64,000 bases of DNA from Candolleomyces eurysporus (GCA_027579435.1 JANBPK010000706.1:248001-312000), one strand, 5' to 3'. Counted from the stretch's first letter, positions 1 to 13,427 are shown. Numbers and translations: made by a program. Notes: a model not told the origin generated them from the letters alone.

Positions 1-376
1 TCCCCCTCGTGTGCGTACACTCTTCTCACCGATGGCTCATTTTGACTGACCGAGAAATGTAGTACTCCGAAGTATTCCTGCAGCTGCGAGTACGTTTGCC
101 GCTTTTGAGCTCACACGAGGTACTTTCACATCTCCTTCTCCCTCGGGTTGTTTAACTAATGAACTGGGGCTACAGAGTGGCTTGAAAAGGTTACTGGTGT
201 ATGATGCGTATGGTGGCTGCAGGAAGCGGGTTTTGTGCTTTGCGCCACTACATTTCTTGTATGTTTTTGGAAATACAAATAGTGGTACAAATTTTCTAAC
301 TAAGTTCATGATTCGAGCTCATGCCTCGACCATACTCGCTGGCTCATCGAAGGTGCGAAACTCTAGCTCACCGCCA
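1..376. other. 3' flank, no gene recognised
   Basis: Only short overlapping open frames without start context, splice signals or family resemblance are present. The stretch is the 3' flank of the minus-strand CHAT gene that ends at 377. Confidence 0.5.
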
Positions 377-3300
377 CTACAGTCCAAAGTGCACATAAGG
401 CACCCACACCAACGACTCGGGTGTGTTGCCAAGTTTCTTGCGAATGCCATGCGTGATTGCGTGGTGTAATGACTGGCCAGCATGTCGACCGTCGATATCT
501 GGTGCCCCAGCTGCAGCGGAACGAGTCAAAAGGTCGTCGTAAAAGCTCTCTGCGATCTCTGACGCATATTTATCCTTGATAGACCACATCGTCCCCACCA
601 CTCCCCTGTACCCCGCAGCCAACATCCCCGCGGCAAGATGCACGGCTTCTTCCGACAGTTTTTCGTCTCCTGTGCTCGTCTGACACGCCGAAAGGAACGC
701 TATATCGGCGTTGCACATGTTGGCTTGGATAATCTTGGAGAGTTTCAGGCGTCCATCGCGCAGGTGGAAGCCGCTTCTCAGAGGTTCGTCAACATCCTGC
801 TTGGCGTGGCATGCGAGGTGGACGCAGGTGTACTTCTTCATGTTGGACACCCCTGCCTCTATAACGGCTGTACCATCCTTCTCTCCTCCTAGTGTCATGG
901 TTGGAATCCCTCGGCTGTTGAGAAGACTCTTGATGGCTTCGACTTCTGCTTTTGCTCCGGGGATCTCAGTCAGTCCTGGAGCATTGTGTTCACCTATCAG
1001 GAGGACACCCCGCTCCACTGGGGCTTTCGTCGGTGTGCTGGGCTCTGGATTGGGCTTCAAACGTTCCAGAAGGGATGATAAGGTCGGAATATATGAGGAA
1101 ACAGCGTAATCGGAGATACTGACGGCGTCTGGACGACCGTAGACTCCGGCTGCGTGGAGGGGAAGAAACGAAAGGGATCCGGTCGGGCACCACCATATTC
1201 TTTGTTCTGGCACCCTGTCCTTCGAGGCCTGCCGAAAGGGTTTAGCATCCATTCGGGGAGACAAACTGCCCCTGACTCACTGTGAGAGATAGTTTGTTCA
1301 CGATATGTTTGACAATCCGGGTCCAGAGCTGCTTCAGCACGTATTCCAGCATGCTCGCACTTCCTCCGACCCGCTGGACTGGGCGTATTCCTCTGCCATC
1401 GGGGTCGCTCCCAAGGATCTCCTCTCCTTCTACCGAGCTGTCGTACCCCCGCATTCGAACACCCTCTGCGACGAGACTATGATGCAAGTTGGTTCGCCAT
1501 TGTTCCACCATGTCGTAGGTCAGCTCTTGAAGATGCAAATGCATGGGTTTCATAGCGCCCGATTGAAGAACAAGAGCGTCACATCTCGTTTGATGGATGA
1601 CGATAAAGACTATGGCGCAATTCGCAGGGATACGATCGAACCACTCTTCGACTAGCGGTGGCTTCAGGAAGTCTTCAAAGCCTTCTATAAGTCGAACTTC
1701 GGTAAGAACCTCCTCCCATTCCTGAGCGAGGTTAACGTGGGATACCACGTCGTCTTGCAACAGGATCTTCTGCTCCATATAAATCTCCGCGTCTAAGCTT
1801 GATCCTGTGGAGTCCAACGGTCCAGATTCCGACTCTGGACTAGGAGATGTATGAACGGTGCGCGAGCCCATCTGTTCTAGCAAAGGAGACAGATGGGTCA
1901 GTCGATCTGCTAGCCCGGGGTTCACACTTCGGAGAGAATCCACGGGTGTTCGAAGGCTGTTAAGCTGAGTCCAGACGAGGCAACGACCCTGCTCGAGCCA
2001 TTCCATCGCCAACTCCGCAGCTCCAAGTTCGATCGCTACCGCCGCAGCTTCCAATGTGATGTTCGAAATCGAGGAGAGGGCTGAGTGGCGGCTTTGTATC
2101 GTTTGATCAAGTCCGCTAATAACGGATACGAGTTGTATGCAAACTTTGTACGCGGATAGACACCCTCCTGTGTCGAACCTCCTTGTTAATTTGGCCAGCC
2201 TTTTCGCTATATTGATACGATTCCATGGGGATAGCGCTGGGTCGAGAGCAACATCTGTCCAGTTCAAGGCTGCTTCCTGCCCATAATGAATATCCTTCGA
2301 AAGGCGATAACGCGTCGCCTGCGTGTTCGCGAGGTTCGTGCGGAGGCTCAAGCGTATAAAGGTTTGTGCGGAAGTTTCTGGAACGCTATCAAGTCCACGT
2401 TGGAGAACGGCGATTGCTTCATCCAGCTGGGTAATTTCGCCTGTGCGGCGGAACAATGTGTGTAAGGACGTTCCTAAGTTGTTTAAGTATTGGTAGAGAG
2501 ACGGCGACGTGTCGGACTCCGCGAGGAGGGATACGGCTTTGCGACGAAAAGATATGGCTTCCTCGATATCTTCGAGGCTGCTTGATACCTTGAACCTCTC
2601 GTGGAACACGGTACCTAGAGCGTCGGTGATATACGAGAGCAATGAGGGATTCTTAACAACTGCTTCTAAGGCAGTCGCAGTTGTCAACCTAGCAACGGCC
2701 TTATCGAAATCGGGAAGTTGGCGAGTAAGTTCGGCCAGAGTCCTGAGGGACAGTCCCAGGTTCAACATGCGAGCTGGGAGGTGGGGATGGTCGGACAGCG
2801 CATGCGTGATAGCTGCTTCCTGGTAATTGATGGCTTCCTCCAAGTCCAACGTATCTTTTGTGCGCCCAAAGCGAGAAAGAAATGAGTTGCCCAGGTTTGC
2901 CAGGTGGGACGGGTAGTCTGCGCGATCGTTTGGTGTTATTTGAACAACCTTTTGTTGGATGCTGATCGCTTCTTGTATGTCGGAGAGATTGCCTTCACGC
3001 TCAAATCGAAGTCGGAGGGAGATGCCAAGATTGTTGAGTGGAATGGCCAAGCGAGCTTTTTGGCGAAGTGTCACGGGACTGGAGCCGGAGACGGGAAGCT
3101 GAGTAGGAGAAAGAAGGTTGACTGATTCTCTGAGGTACTCTATGGAGAGTAATATGTCGACAGGATCGTGGCCATATCGGAATCGGACTTGATGTGCCCC
3201 TCCAAGAGCGAGATATTGACTTGAACGGTCCAAATGATGGGAATTGGGTGTTAAAGCCCTCGCTTTGCCCAAGTAATCCACGGCTTGGTCGATATCTTCA

Positions 3301-5865
3301 ATGCTTTTCTTCAACTCGGCTCTGCTCATCAGAGCGTTGGCAAAGTTCGTTAGCCTCGTAGGAAGTTGGGGATCTGTTGGAGAGCTCATGGCTACCGCTC
3401 TGGTATGGTTTGCTACCGCACCGTCGATGTCGGATGCCAAGCCGGATCGTTGATACTTCAGGTGAAGCGCATTGGCAAGCCCCCCAACCCAGCTCGGCAG
3501 ATCTGGTGATCGAGGCCGTTTATCCTCCTCTTCATCGATCATCCGTCTTCGCATCGCAATAACGCGGTCAATACATCCCAGGTCTCCGATTCCCTCGAAT
3601 CGTCGTTGTAGTGCAATGCACAGGTTGTGCAACATGAAAGGTAAATTACGATCGAGCTCCGGTGTGAGTGCAACGGCCTTTTCATGGGCCGCTATGGCTT
3701 CCTGGAGGTCCACCATCTGCCTGGTCAACTGATAGCGGTGTTGAAGAGCAACTCCAAAATACATAAGGCGCGCAGGAAGCACAAATCGATCTTCTTCGTC
3801 AAGGTCATTTGGTTGGGTGAGCCTGACACACTGCAGGGAAATTGACACGGCTTCTTCAACATCTTCAATTCTGGCTAGCACTTCGCATTTACTATGCAGG
3901 GCTAGGATGAGCTCGTACAACCGCTTGGCACGGGTAGATTTCTCGCCCTCGGGAGTTAAAGAAACTCCTTCTCTCGCTCGTGAGATCGCTTCTTCAACGT
4001 GTTCTAGCTGTTGGGAGCACCCAAATTGAAGTCGCAGTGATTGCGACAAGCTTGAGAGGTACTGAGGGCTGTTGGGGGAATATTGAACTGCTCTTCGATG
4101 TGAGAGAACAGCCTGATCAAGGTCGGCAGCATTTCGGGAGTATTTATAACGATGACCGAGCCATCGGCCAAGTGTGTCGAGATGGTTAGATATAGAGGAT
4201 TTGTCAGTGGAAAGCATGGTAAGGGTAACTACATCTTGTTGCACCCGGATGGCCTCAGATATGTGTTGCTGTGTCTGAGTCTTAAGGAATCGACGGTTGC
4301 ACAAGGAGGATAGAGACGTGAGTCTGGAAAGGACCCTTGAGCTGGCGGGAGCGGTCAGTTGGACGGAACGTCGTTGGATAGAAATTGCCTCCTCAAGATC
4401 TTCGAGATTCGACGTTTCCTGGAATTTGATGTGGAAGGCATATGCGAGGGAATGCAGTGCGGCGGAAAGATCGCTGGAATGCTCTTTTTTCCCTTCTGCT
4501 TCTTCTGCCATATCAACTGCCATGTGTTTAAAATGGATTGCCTGTTGAATATCGTCCATGGAATGACTATGTTCGAATTTCCGCTGATACACCAACCCTA
4601 GCTTCGACACCCGATAGCGGTGCTCCGGGTGCTCAGGCTTGCAGAGTTGTACAGCTTGATGTTGGTGCGCGATCGCCTCATCGAGGTCCTCAGGATTTTT
4701 TCCTGCATCAAAGCGTCGCAGGAGAGCGCTTCCAAGATTAGTGAGAAGCGTAGGGAGGTTACCGTGGGGCGCCGGTGTCAAGGCCACGGCTTCCCTCAAA
4801 CGGCCCACCGCCTCTTGGAGATCCTTGGTGTCGTGGTCGATATCAAAGCGGCGCTGGAGGGCGTTCGAAAGATTGTTCAACCTTGCCGGTAGGTTGGCTG
4901 CGTCCGTGCCAGGAGTAGCATCGACAGCCTTTTGGAGAGCTTCTATGGACCCATCGAGATCCGACGCGTCGCTGCTCACTCGGAAACACTGATCGAAAAA
5001 ATCTCCAAGCTTGCTGAATCGTTCAGCAAGCTCGGCCTGATAAGTGCCGGAGAGATCAGCGGTGTCCTTTTTCTCCATCGCCATGTCGACGCTCCTCTCG
5101 ATGCAAAAGATAGCGTGTCGAAGATCGCCAACTTCCTTGCTGTGTATGAAGCGGCGGGAGAATAATGTACCCAAGTTTACATATCTCTGTTGATGGACCT
5201 GATCTTCAAGATCGGAGCCAAATATTTCTTGCTGCTCGAGTTCGATGGCTTTATCAATCTCGAGCAGTACAGGGGAGCTCCGATCCTCTTTAGTGTCGGA
5301 ATTGACATCGCCCGTTAGAGTTAAGGTGATATTTAGTTGTAGAGTTGTAGATCCTAGAATTGATGTTGCTGGCGAGAGCCGTTCTTTGATGACTACAATC
5401 GTTGATTAGTGATAGACTGTGACTGGAGGATCCACAGTTGAACGGCGGTACCGCATACTTACATTTCGTTGGAGTCCCACCTCGCCCGGACAGCTGATTT
5501 TCAGCAATCGTCACGAAACCGAGTTCTCCGTAACTTCGGCAGGAAGCTACGATCCTCAACTCCGTACTATTGAGCGCTCTGTTACCGGCCCCGATTCAGC
5601 GCTGACTGGCGATAAACACTACGTATGATTTAGCAGACACACACATCGGAGGGTTTCGTCCCAAGTTCCAATTCTCCCTGGACTCTCTTTGCAGTGGGAC
5701 ACGGCGTTCGTCACCTTCTTGGCAAAGGTATATATTGAGAGTGGTGGTCTCTGAGAGGGGATTGCATTCACCACTCTCAGAAAGGTCGTGTTCGACAGAT
5801 ATCTCTACAAGCAGTGACAAGACAGGTGTCAGATTTGTGATACAACAAAACTCCGTACTGAACAT
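377..5865 (-). CDS. C2-like / TPR-repeat / CHAT-domain protease-like protein
   Basis: Four exons read on the minus strand: 5865-5645, 5578-5463, 5392-1281 and 1228-377, total 5301 nt, 1766 aa. Introns of 66, 70 and 52 nt have GT-AG ends and keep the frame; the last has a CTAAAC branch site. The first about 150 residues look like a divergent C2 domain, the middle about 1300 residues are degenerate tetratricopeptide repeats (recurring ALTP..NLP..L.NL.....RF...G...D...AI), and the end is a CHAT domain. CHAT is a caspase/separase-like cysteine peptidase fold. The expected dyad is visible as HLACHA (His near 1624) and LSACQT (Cys near 1665), so it is probably catalytically competent. TPR-CHAT proteins are expanded in mushrooms, with substrate unknown. 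The start at 5865 is the first ATG of the exon; a short upstream exon cannot be excluded. An in-frame TGA at 5596-5598 falls inside the first intron. Confidence 0.85.
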
Positions 5866-7995
5866 ACGACTTGCCTGTTATCTGGTACATACTAGCGCAA
5901 CAGGAGCTACCGAGTTCACCGAGGACATGAAAGTGATCACAATGCCGCAAAAATCCGGGCGGGCATTGAACCTTTGAGCCCAAAATAGTATTACTGGACC
6001 GCCCCACTACACTTCTCAGCTTTTAAGAATGGGGAACCTACTGCTTCTCAAGCGATCCCGGATGGTCGACGCACAAAGCCATCATCAGAACCAACCCGAC
6101 ATCGAGGCTACATTCATTCGTGATGTCCAGTTTGGCCCTTGATGCATGATGAATGACGGGTTAGAGAACCAAGAAATTTGCGATTCGGCCGCCACCTCCT
6201 CATCCCATAACCAATTAACCCAGTTGCAAATTGTGCTTTATAGCAAGTCTACGGTTCCAAGAACTTGTTCGGTCGGCATTGATATTGTGAAGTATCGCCG
6301 AGAGATCCATGGAGGCGAGTTTTCTTAGTGCGGAGTAAGTTCTCCCTCCCTACTCTCTCTCATGTTAAGAGCGTGGAATAAAGCATGGATTTGCAGCTCA
6401 GCTTGCGCTCGCTCTGTAGCTGGCTTTTCCATCACTCAAATCTCCCCGCAAGGTCTATGCTGCATCACCTGTCCACCGTTCTATCTCGCAATGAGGAACT
6501 CGCATGTCGCTGGCGACGAGGGGTTTCTAAAGTGAGTCTTCTGCTCCTATTGCTATTCGTTTACTGGCTCTTTTTTGGCAGTGGTACATGTCATACCCCA
6601 AGAGAGGATCGTATCCCAAAGTGGGGTAGGAGTGCGGGGGTTCCGATGAGGCTGCAGTGTTAGACCATGTGAGTCGTCGGCTATCTATCGAGTTTTTCAC
6701 CAATGGACCTCGTATTCGTCAAAAACTCTCCCAAATCCCTGCTGTGCGATTAGGAGAGATAGAGCTGCTGCCTTATTTCCTCTCAGAATGACTGAGGTTT
6801 GACTCACCCTGTTTGAGAACATGCGATCTATGTGGCATTCTTTCTCATCCATGAAACGAGACGAAGGCATACTTCAAGAATTCTATACGCAACGCGTAAC
6901 CACCTCACCTGTACGTTACATGCATAGATCTCTTTGTACAGGGCGGTAAAATTTTTCAAAAACAAAGCCAGTTGAGGCGCGGTAACGGCAATGTATGTGG
7001 GTTGTTTGATCGCCGGCCGGTCGATAGACCTGACTAACGGCCTTGGATCCTAACAAACCATGATAACTTCTCCGAGTCCGATTCCACTATGACGAGCTTG
7101 CGGCGATACCTAATCCCTCTCATCTCGCTTCAATTTCGGCTCTTTGAAGACTTAGCTCTCGCCGTCGCACTTACATGAAGGCTATTCTCTAGTACGGCTT
7201 GCTGAACCTACCGATCCTGTGACCCTCACTCTGACCCCGGGCCCCACTCCCTTCAAAGTCGGTGATAAATGTGATGCCTGAGCCCGATTTGTCCTTCGGC
7301 TGTATTCTTCTCTGTCAAATCCCTACATTCTGCGCTGGCCTAGGGCGATGCTAAACGGGACTCGGAATACCATGTCAGCCAGCCTATATACGTACGGCGA
7401 ACCCGGTCTCTCAGCGCCCATACCAATGCGATGCCAGATATCGCATGCGTTTTACATGCGATTCATTTTTGCAAGCACCCCTACTGATTGGGGGGCAATT
7501 TCGGAGACGGGAGTATCGGTATAGTGACGAGCAGCTACGGACCAAACAAATTGGAATAGCGCCCATGCCCGCAAAGCCCTCAAGCCTACGTCTCTTGCAG
7601 TACTGCTATCGTTGTCATCGTCGCTTCAAATGTCTGTCAACGGGCAGCCAGGAGCAAGCATTGACCTTTCATCGGCATACACGTAAGACAGCTTCTTTCG
7701 AATCTCAACCTACCAATTCACTTTGGTTTCTTGTCATATCGTGGACTTTGCCCCGAATTGCAAACTCGATGGCTGGGTATTACACTGCTCTAGAGACATA
7801 CTCCCCCAGGATTAAAGTCCCGCAACCCTGAATAATTCATTTATGGCTATGCGATGCGCGCAACTCATGGGGATGCCGGGGCGCTGACCATAGCTAGACA
7901 AGTGACTATAAAGGTCAATGACAGCGTCATTAGGTCTGCCCAACAACTCCCTCAGGCTTACGGCAAGGCTCAGTAGCCTCCGATTGAGGATAGCC
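5866..7995. other. intergenic, nothing supported
   Basis: Divergent intergenic space between the CHAT gene and the S28 peptidase gene. It contains short open frames (for example 6385-6663 and 7445-7831) with no recognisable domain, splice structure or repeat. The promoters of both flanking genes should lie here, but I could not assign a TATA box with confidence. Confidence 0.45.
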
Positions 7996-10396
7996 ATGGG
8001 TACCTTCCACAGACTCCGCTTGGTTTCTTTCTGTATCCTTCTCCTTGCTGCTTCGTCTGTTGTCTCGGCCATCGATTGGAAACTCTACGTCGACCAATAC
8101 GAACAAAGACTCCATGGAGTCGACCTTCGTGAATTCGGCTCTCGCCGCATCAGTACCGGTACTGGTTCGAAGTCAGTTCCCGCCAGAGTACTCCGGAAGG
8201 GTCGCCCTGTGACTGACGTGAACGGTAATACGATTCCGGACTATGATGAGGTCTACGAGTTCGACCAGTTCATTGACCATACCGACCCGAATCGAGGGAC
8301 GTTCAAGATGAGGTATTTTCTTACTTGGGAGTTCTATAAGCCTGGTCAGTATATCTATTTTCAACACTTCTCAGTACGTAGGTACTAACTATCGGTTCCC
8401 GTAGGCGGGCCAATTATCTTGTACACTCCTGGAGAGCAGGCTCTTGATAGCCCAGGTAATATCCTCTGTGACTACCAGACGCAAGATTGAATTCGAAATC
8501 AACCATTTCTCATTCAAGGCGGTGAATTCATTCTGACGAACCTCACGATGCCGGGATTCATTGCTCAATCTACCAACGGTGCCGTCATCTCCATTGAACA
8601 TCGTTTCTACGGAAAATCCAACCCTACTCCCGACCTCTCCGTGGAGAACCTCAAGCTGCATACAATCTCTCAAGCACTCGACGATTTCGTTTATTTCGCC
8701 GAAAACGTCAAGTTGCCGATGCCTGGCGGTGACACTGATGCCATTCGACCTCACAGGACGCCTTGGATTATCATGGGTGGTAGCTATCCCGGTGCCCTTG
8801 CGGTGTGGATGTTGGAACAGTAAGCAATCGTAATCATTACATTTGGCGCTCTCGGCTCACCACGCTGTCATACAGGCGACCAGGTGTATTTTGGGCATCA
8901 TACTCATCCTCCGGTGTTGTTCAGCCTCAAACGTCGGTATAAATCTCTTGTACATGCTTCACGCTCCGTCATTCTGAAGGCAATACAGGAATTTCTGGCA
9001 ATATTGGACCCCGATCGAGATATACCTGCCGGCCAACTGTTCCGCTGACATTCGCGCTGTTATCGCCCATATCGACGGTGTCATTGATGCTGGAGACCAA
9101 AGCCGACTGAATGAAATAAAGAAGAGGTTCGGGCTTCAGAACCTTAGTAATGTGGATTTCCTCAACGCTCGTAAGTCTCCTAAGTACATTTAAACTTCGT
9201 TAAGTTTACTAATGCTTTTCTACAGTTGCCATTCCTCTACGAACCTGGCAAACCCGAGATGTTCATATTGAGCCTAGCGACCTCTCTGCTCTTCTCTGTG
9301 AATTTTTAGAGACCCGAGGAGACGAAATTCCACCTCCTACAGGATGGGGAGTTGATATTGCTCTCGAGAATTGGGCGACGATGTACAGTGGCGATGAAGG
9401 TGTTGTAATTTCTTGTGAGTTCGTTCATTCTTGCGACATACACGAGCGGAACTGACTGACTCCTACATGAAGTATGCAATGGTACCTCGATGGAGGCGAT
9501 TCAGTAGGGCATCGCTTCATATCTATGATAGACCCTCACTTAAAGTGAAATTTCTCCGTGACAGGAACTGCTCAAGTTTGAACTACAACGGCACTTCCCT
9601 GTCGTCGACAGAGCATAACGACGACAGACCATGGGCCTGGACTTTGTGAGTATTAGTGGAGTGACATCTCACGCTCTTCTGTGATTGACTGTGATCGCTT
9701 AGGTGCTACGAGACAGGCTGGTCCCAGCCAGGTAACCCTTCTGGTGGCGGTATCGTCTCGAAGTACTTCAACGGACAAGCCGGAGCAGTAAGTGAAATTC
9801 CTTCGATTCACGTCCTTGCGAGTATCTCATTGACTATGTACCCACCTCATCCATTATGTAGGATTATTGTCGCGACGCATTTNCCTGGAGCTTTCACCAG
9901 CTCTGTACCCGAATGGCAAGCTCGCGTTGATAAGATAACGGAGCAGTATAAAGGATGGAACACAACCGCTGAGAGAGTGTTCGTCGTGAACGGTCGTCGT
10001 AAGTTTTCCACCGATCATCCCGATCTCATTCCTTCAATTTCAATTCCTTATCTCTGACTTCACGCACCTGCAGGCGACCCATGGCTCGAAGTTACGCTTT
10101 CCGCTACGGTACCCAACATCGCCAGCACTAGCCAACGACCGATCTACCTCACTGACGGGTATCACTGCTCTGACATGAAGGGTCCCAGTGCAGAGGCTGA
10201 TCCATCCATTGCGCAAGTCTGGACGCAGGCAAAGATTACGTTCCAGAGGTGGGTTTCAGAATTCGAGCCTGGCGATAAACCGGCGTCGGCGATTGCGGAT
10301 AGGAGTCAGAAGAACTCCGCGGTTGGGTTGGTGAGGTTTGGAGGATTGGCATTGTTGGCGATGGTCGGGGTGTTCGGGGTGGGTGCTTTGATTTAG
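7996..10396 (+). CDS. S28-family serine peptidase (Pro-X carboxypeptidase-like), probably GPI-anchored
   Basis: Eleven exons: 7996-8344, 8405-8455, 8519-8819, 8876-8932, 8989-9170, 9226-9414, 9473-9503, 9565-9645, 9703-9787, 9862-9998, 10074-10396. They give 594 aa once the N at 9893 is ignored. The start was chosen because a clear signal peptide follows at once (MGTFHRLRLVSFCILLLAA); an in-frame ATG at 7918 would precede it. S28 hallmarks are EFYKPGGPI near the N terminus, the nucleophile elbow GGSYPG (Ser about 222), NGRRDPW (Asp about 489) and DGYHCSD (His about 518), a complete triad. The family removes residues after proline from peptides in the secretory pathway or outside the cell. The last about 25 residues are hydrophobic after a small-residue stretch, as in GPI-anchored proteins. 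The donor after 8932 is a weak GTCGGT chosen to keep the conserved FWQYW frame. Confidence 0.88.
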
Positions 10397-10638
10397 TCGG
10401 CCCATTGACAGTTACAGTATCTCGTTTTCCCCCTCCTCGTTTCTTCCCTCTCATGGACTACATAAATCAATTTCTGGATGCTCGTATTTATTACTGAGAC
10501 GATACACTACGGACATTAATGTTATAATAAACGGGCACTCATGACGCCTCGTGATACAGCTGGAATACACTGTACATACAAGTCCATTTCGGGTAGTCCG
10601 TGTTCGTACTACTGCACAACAACTTCTATTTCGACGAT
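10397..10638. other. convergent 3' ends
   Basis: Short spacer between the 3' end of the S28 peptidase gene (+) and the 3' end of the MYND gene (-). No further feature is seen. Confidence 0.5.
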
Positions 10639-13427
10639 TCAAGCCAAAAGCCAGGCCAATGCTACCACGACAAGTCCCAGCGCAAGCCATGCTGCAAGCC
10701 TGGAATTGAAATTCCATATCAAGAATCGCATTAACCCTTGAACCGCATGTAGTATGTTTACAGAAACGTTGTCAACCTTCGGCCTGATATAAACAGGGAG
10801 TGAGTGTCCACTCGCGCAACGGAAATAGATGTAATCAAAGGGAAACTTACACAAAAAACACAAGGCTTGCCTCGATGTCATACCCGTAAGGCAGCCCCTT
10901 TTCGACAGGCCCACGTCTGTCCTCTGCATCCAGGTCACTGGGCTTATCGCGCTGACGTAGAAGAACGAGAAGATGAAGCGTGAGGTGTCCAAGGTCGAAC
11001 TGGGCGTTTGCGAGATGCCTCGTCGGTCTCGGCTCTCCTCCCTCTGGCTGAGAACCGGACAGAGTCTTGGAACTGGGTCGGCGGTGGAGAGCAGGATTCG
11101 ACGACCTCCATCTCTCGAGGATATGGTTCAGTCGTGGCTTCAACCATGGACGGATCCACCTCCCGTTCTTCGCGATCCAAGCTTTGAAAGGAACCTGCTC
11201 CTGCGTCTCCGATTTGATGAAATTGAAGATCCAGATGAATTCTGTCGGTCCGGTTTTGAAAGGCTTTGCGTTGTATAAGGTCAGTACCTTATCCTGGGTG
11301 TCCGCGCTACGAGGCCCTTTTGGGGAAGGTTCAGCAGAGGGAGTGAAGTGGGAGGAGCTCTTAGTTTTCGTCCGCTTCGTTGAGGTGGGGCTGGACGTTG
11401 AAGTTGATGGCGATGATGGCTCTTCGCTCTGGGACTCTGAGCGCAAGTCTGGGCCAAAAACTTCGTCGCACAAGTCCAAGACTAGCGAGAGATGGAACGC
11501 GCGAGTGGAGTGTGAGTACCACTGATTATCGTGCTTTAAATCTGCAGTCGACCGAATTTAGAGAGTTGGGTAAGAGACAATGGAAAAGAACACATACACA
11601 GATACAAGTCATGGTCTGAGGAGCATTCAAGTCGATGCCGATGACCCCAATCTTGTCTTTGACACTCCTTGGAGCAGTAGATGACCGAATGACACTTTGA
11701 GCACGTCTGTTGCTTTCTAGTACTTTTTCCGGTGCGCGGGAAAGATGAGATTGTACTGAACATTTTGTGCTGATGAAGAGGGGACAAGTTCAATGAAGAG
11801 AAACATTCAAAGAGCGCTAGGCTTACATCCAGGTTGTCGCAGCTCCACGCTCGCTGAGTCCGCTTGACAAACTCGCTGTGTTCGCTCACCGCTTCAAGCA
11901 AGGCTTCATAGAGAATATGCCTTTCGTCGGTTTCAAGGAGCACATCAATTTTTNGACTTTGGGATTGCGGCCATCTGGCGTCTGAGCTCTGGTAGAAATC
12001 GCGGGTATTTTGAATATCTGAAAAGGGTTGACAGCATAAAAGCCCCTTCGTAAGCTGTGCCCTGGCCGGTGATTTGAATGGCACTAGCGTTAATCTTTTC
12101 AAGGTCGAATTTCGAACAAATTTCGCTGGCGGTTGGAAGACGAGTGCGATCAGGCGGAGTTAGGCTGGGTTGGTCGGATGAGTAGGCGAAGGAGTCGATT
12201 ATAAGGTGTAGAACTCCCGATTTAACGAGAACGGATAGGTTGGACATCAGGGATCCTGAGAAGTAGGCAGTCCACACAAATAACTGGCTCGCGAATGTGA
12301 TAAGCTGAGGTATGACCTCAGCCAACCTAGTCTTGTCATCATCGGGAAGGTCGTGTCGAAGCGCCATGAGGCATTCGGTAAAGATGGGGACAAGCCCATG
12401 TCTGATAAAAAGCTCCTGGATGGTGGGGGCTGAGTGCATCAAATGGGCTGTAATCTGGATCAACTCCCAAAAATTACAAGCGCCAAATGCGACGGCCTGA
12501 CGCTTCTTGATCGAAGACGTCGCTGCTTGAACTCTTTTGAGCGTGCTAGTGATAAACACCCCGGCTGGACAAACGGATTCTTCAGTAATTATCCGCTGAA
12601 TCTTCGTCCTAGATACGCTGGACAGTAGAAAGGCGTGAAGATTTCCAATCAGCAAGTCTGGGTGCACGATCGAAAGGTTGTCCGACCCTACAAGTTTCGT
12701 CCTCGTGGACAACGAGGGGAGATCCATCACTGGGTCTCCGTCATTCGTCGACAACCATAGGACAAGAAGTGTCTGAATCGAGCTATAGAGTCCCATGAGA
12801 TGGATTTTAAGATTTGGGTCGAGATCCATGAGTCGTCGCATTGTTGAGACCGATGCACGATGAAGTCGTTGCATTAGTTTTCGGTTTGAAAGTTCAAACC
12901 GCACGGCTTGATAGGGGCTTAATGGTCGAGCACCAAGCACTCCGGGGCCAAATATTGCTTGAGATAAACGACGAGAGGTGTAGTCGTCATGGCTCGCATA
13001 TATCGGGTCACGGACAGCGCAGGTCATCCATGCCACCATCTCCGGAAGCCTCCAAGTTATCTGTTCCACAGTCGCTTTTCTGAGCTCGGGGAAAAGCTCG
13101 AGACACTGAGGAAGTGAGTCACATAGAAGTTTGAAAGCCTCTAGCACGCAGTCTATCTTGCGTGTGAGAGTTTCTTCCTCGATGTGGACAGTCTCTGCTG
13201 GGTAAAGCCGTAGCTGCTCCAGAAAGACCGAGAGAACGTCGATGGAGTAGTCGTGAGGTATAATTGTGGAGGCGATATCTTTTAGATGCTTTGGGGAGCC
13301 GTTAAGGGCTGCACGATGAGTTTCCTGCTATACAAATGTCAATCGATGTCATCAAAAGCACGCTTGCGCGGAATGATACCTCCAGAATTGTTGAGCCATT
13401 AGGACCCTTCAGGCTTGTTGGTGGCAT
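10639..13427 (-). CDS. MYND zinc-finger protein with C-terminal membrane anchor
   Basis: Five exons on the minus strand: 13427-13380, 13324-11827, 11769-11598, 11541-10851, 10783-10639; 850 aa when the N at 11953 is ignored, with intron phases 0, 0, 1 and 2 all consistent. Start is the ATG at 13427 (MPPTSLKG). The N-terminal about 500 residues are helical and not recognised. A MYND finger lies at about 511-564, with CSKCHSVIYC, KECQRQDW and a final H..C visible; the first ligand pair is unusual (C...H in SCDNLDH). After the finger comes a region found in related agaricomycete MYND proteins (STRAFHLSLV), then a low-complexity Ser/Lys stretch. The protein ends in a hydrophobic segment (AAWLALGLVVVALAWLLA) that looks like a tail anchor. 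MYND fingers mediate protein-protein contacts; the partner is unknown. The 57-nt second intron has no stop in frame, so retention would still give protein. Confidence 0.8.

Noticed and set aside
1229..1280. Apparent split of the TPR and CHAT parts into two genes
   Set aside because: A 52-nt phase-0 intron with GTGAGT, CTAAAC and CAG joins them into one protein.
5596..5598. In-frame TGA within the C2-like region of the CHAT gene, suggesting a pseudogene
   Set aside because: A 66-nt intron at 5579-5644 with GT-AG ends and a CTGAAT branch-like site removes it and yields a better C2-like sequence in frame.
6385..7831. Open frames at 6385-6663 and 7445-7831
   Set aside because: No domain, no conservation inside the window, no splice structure; compatible with chance.
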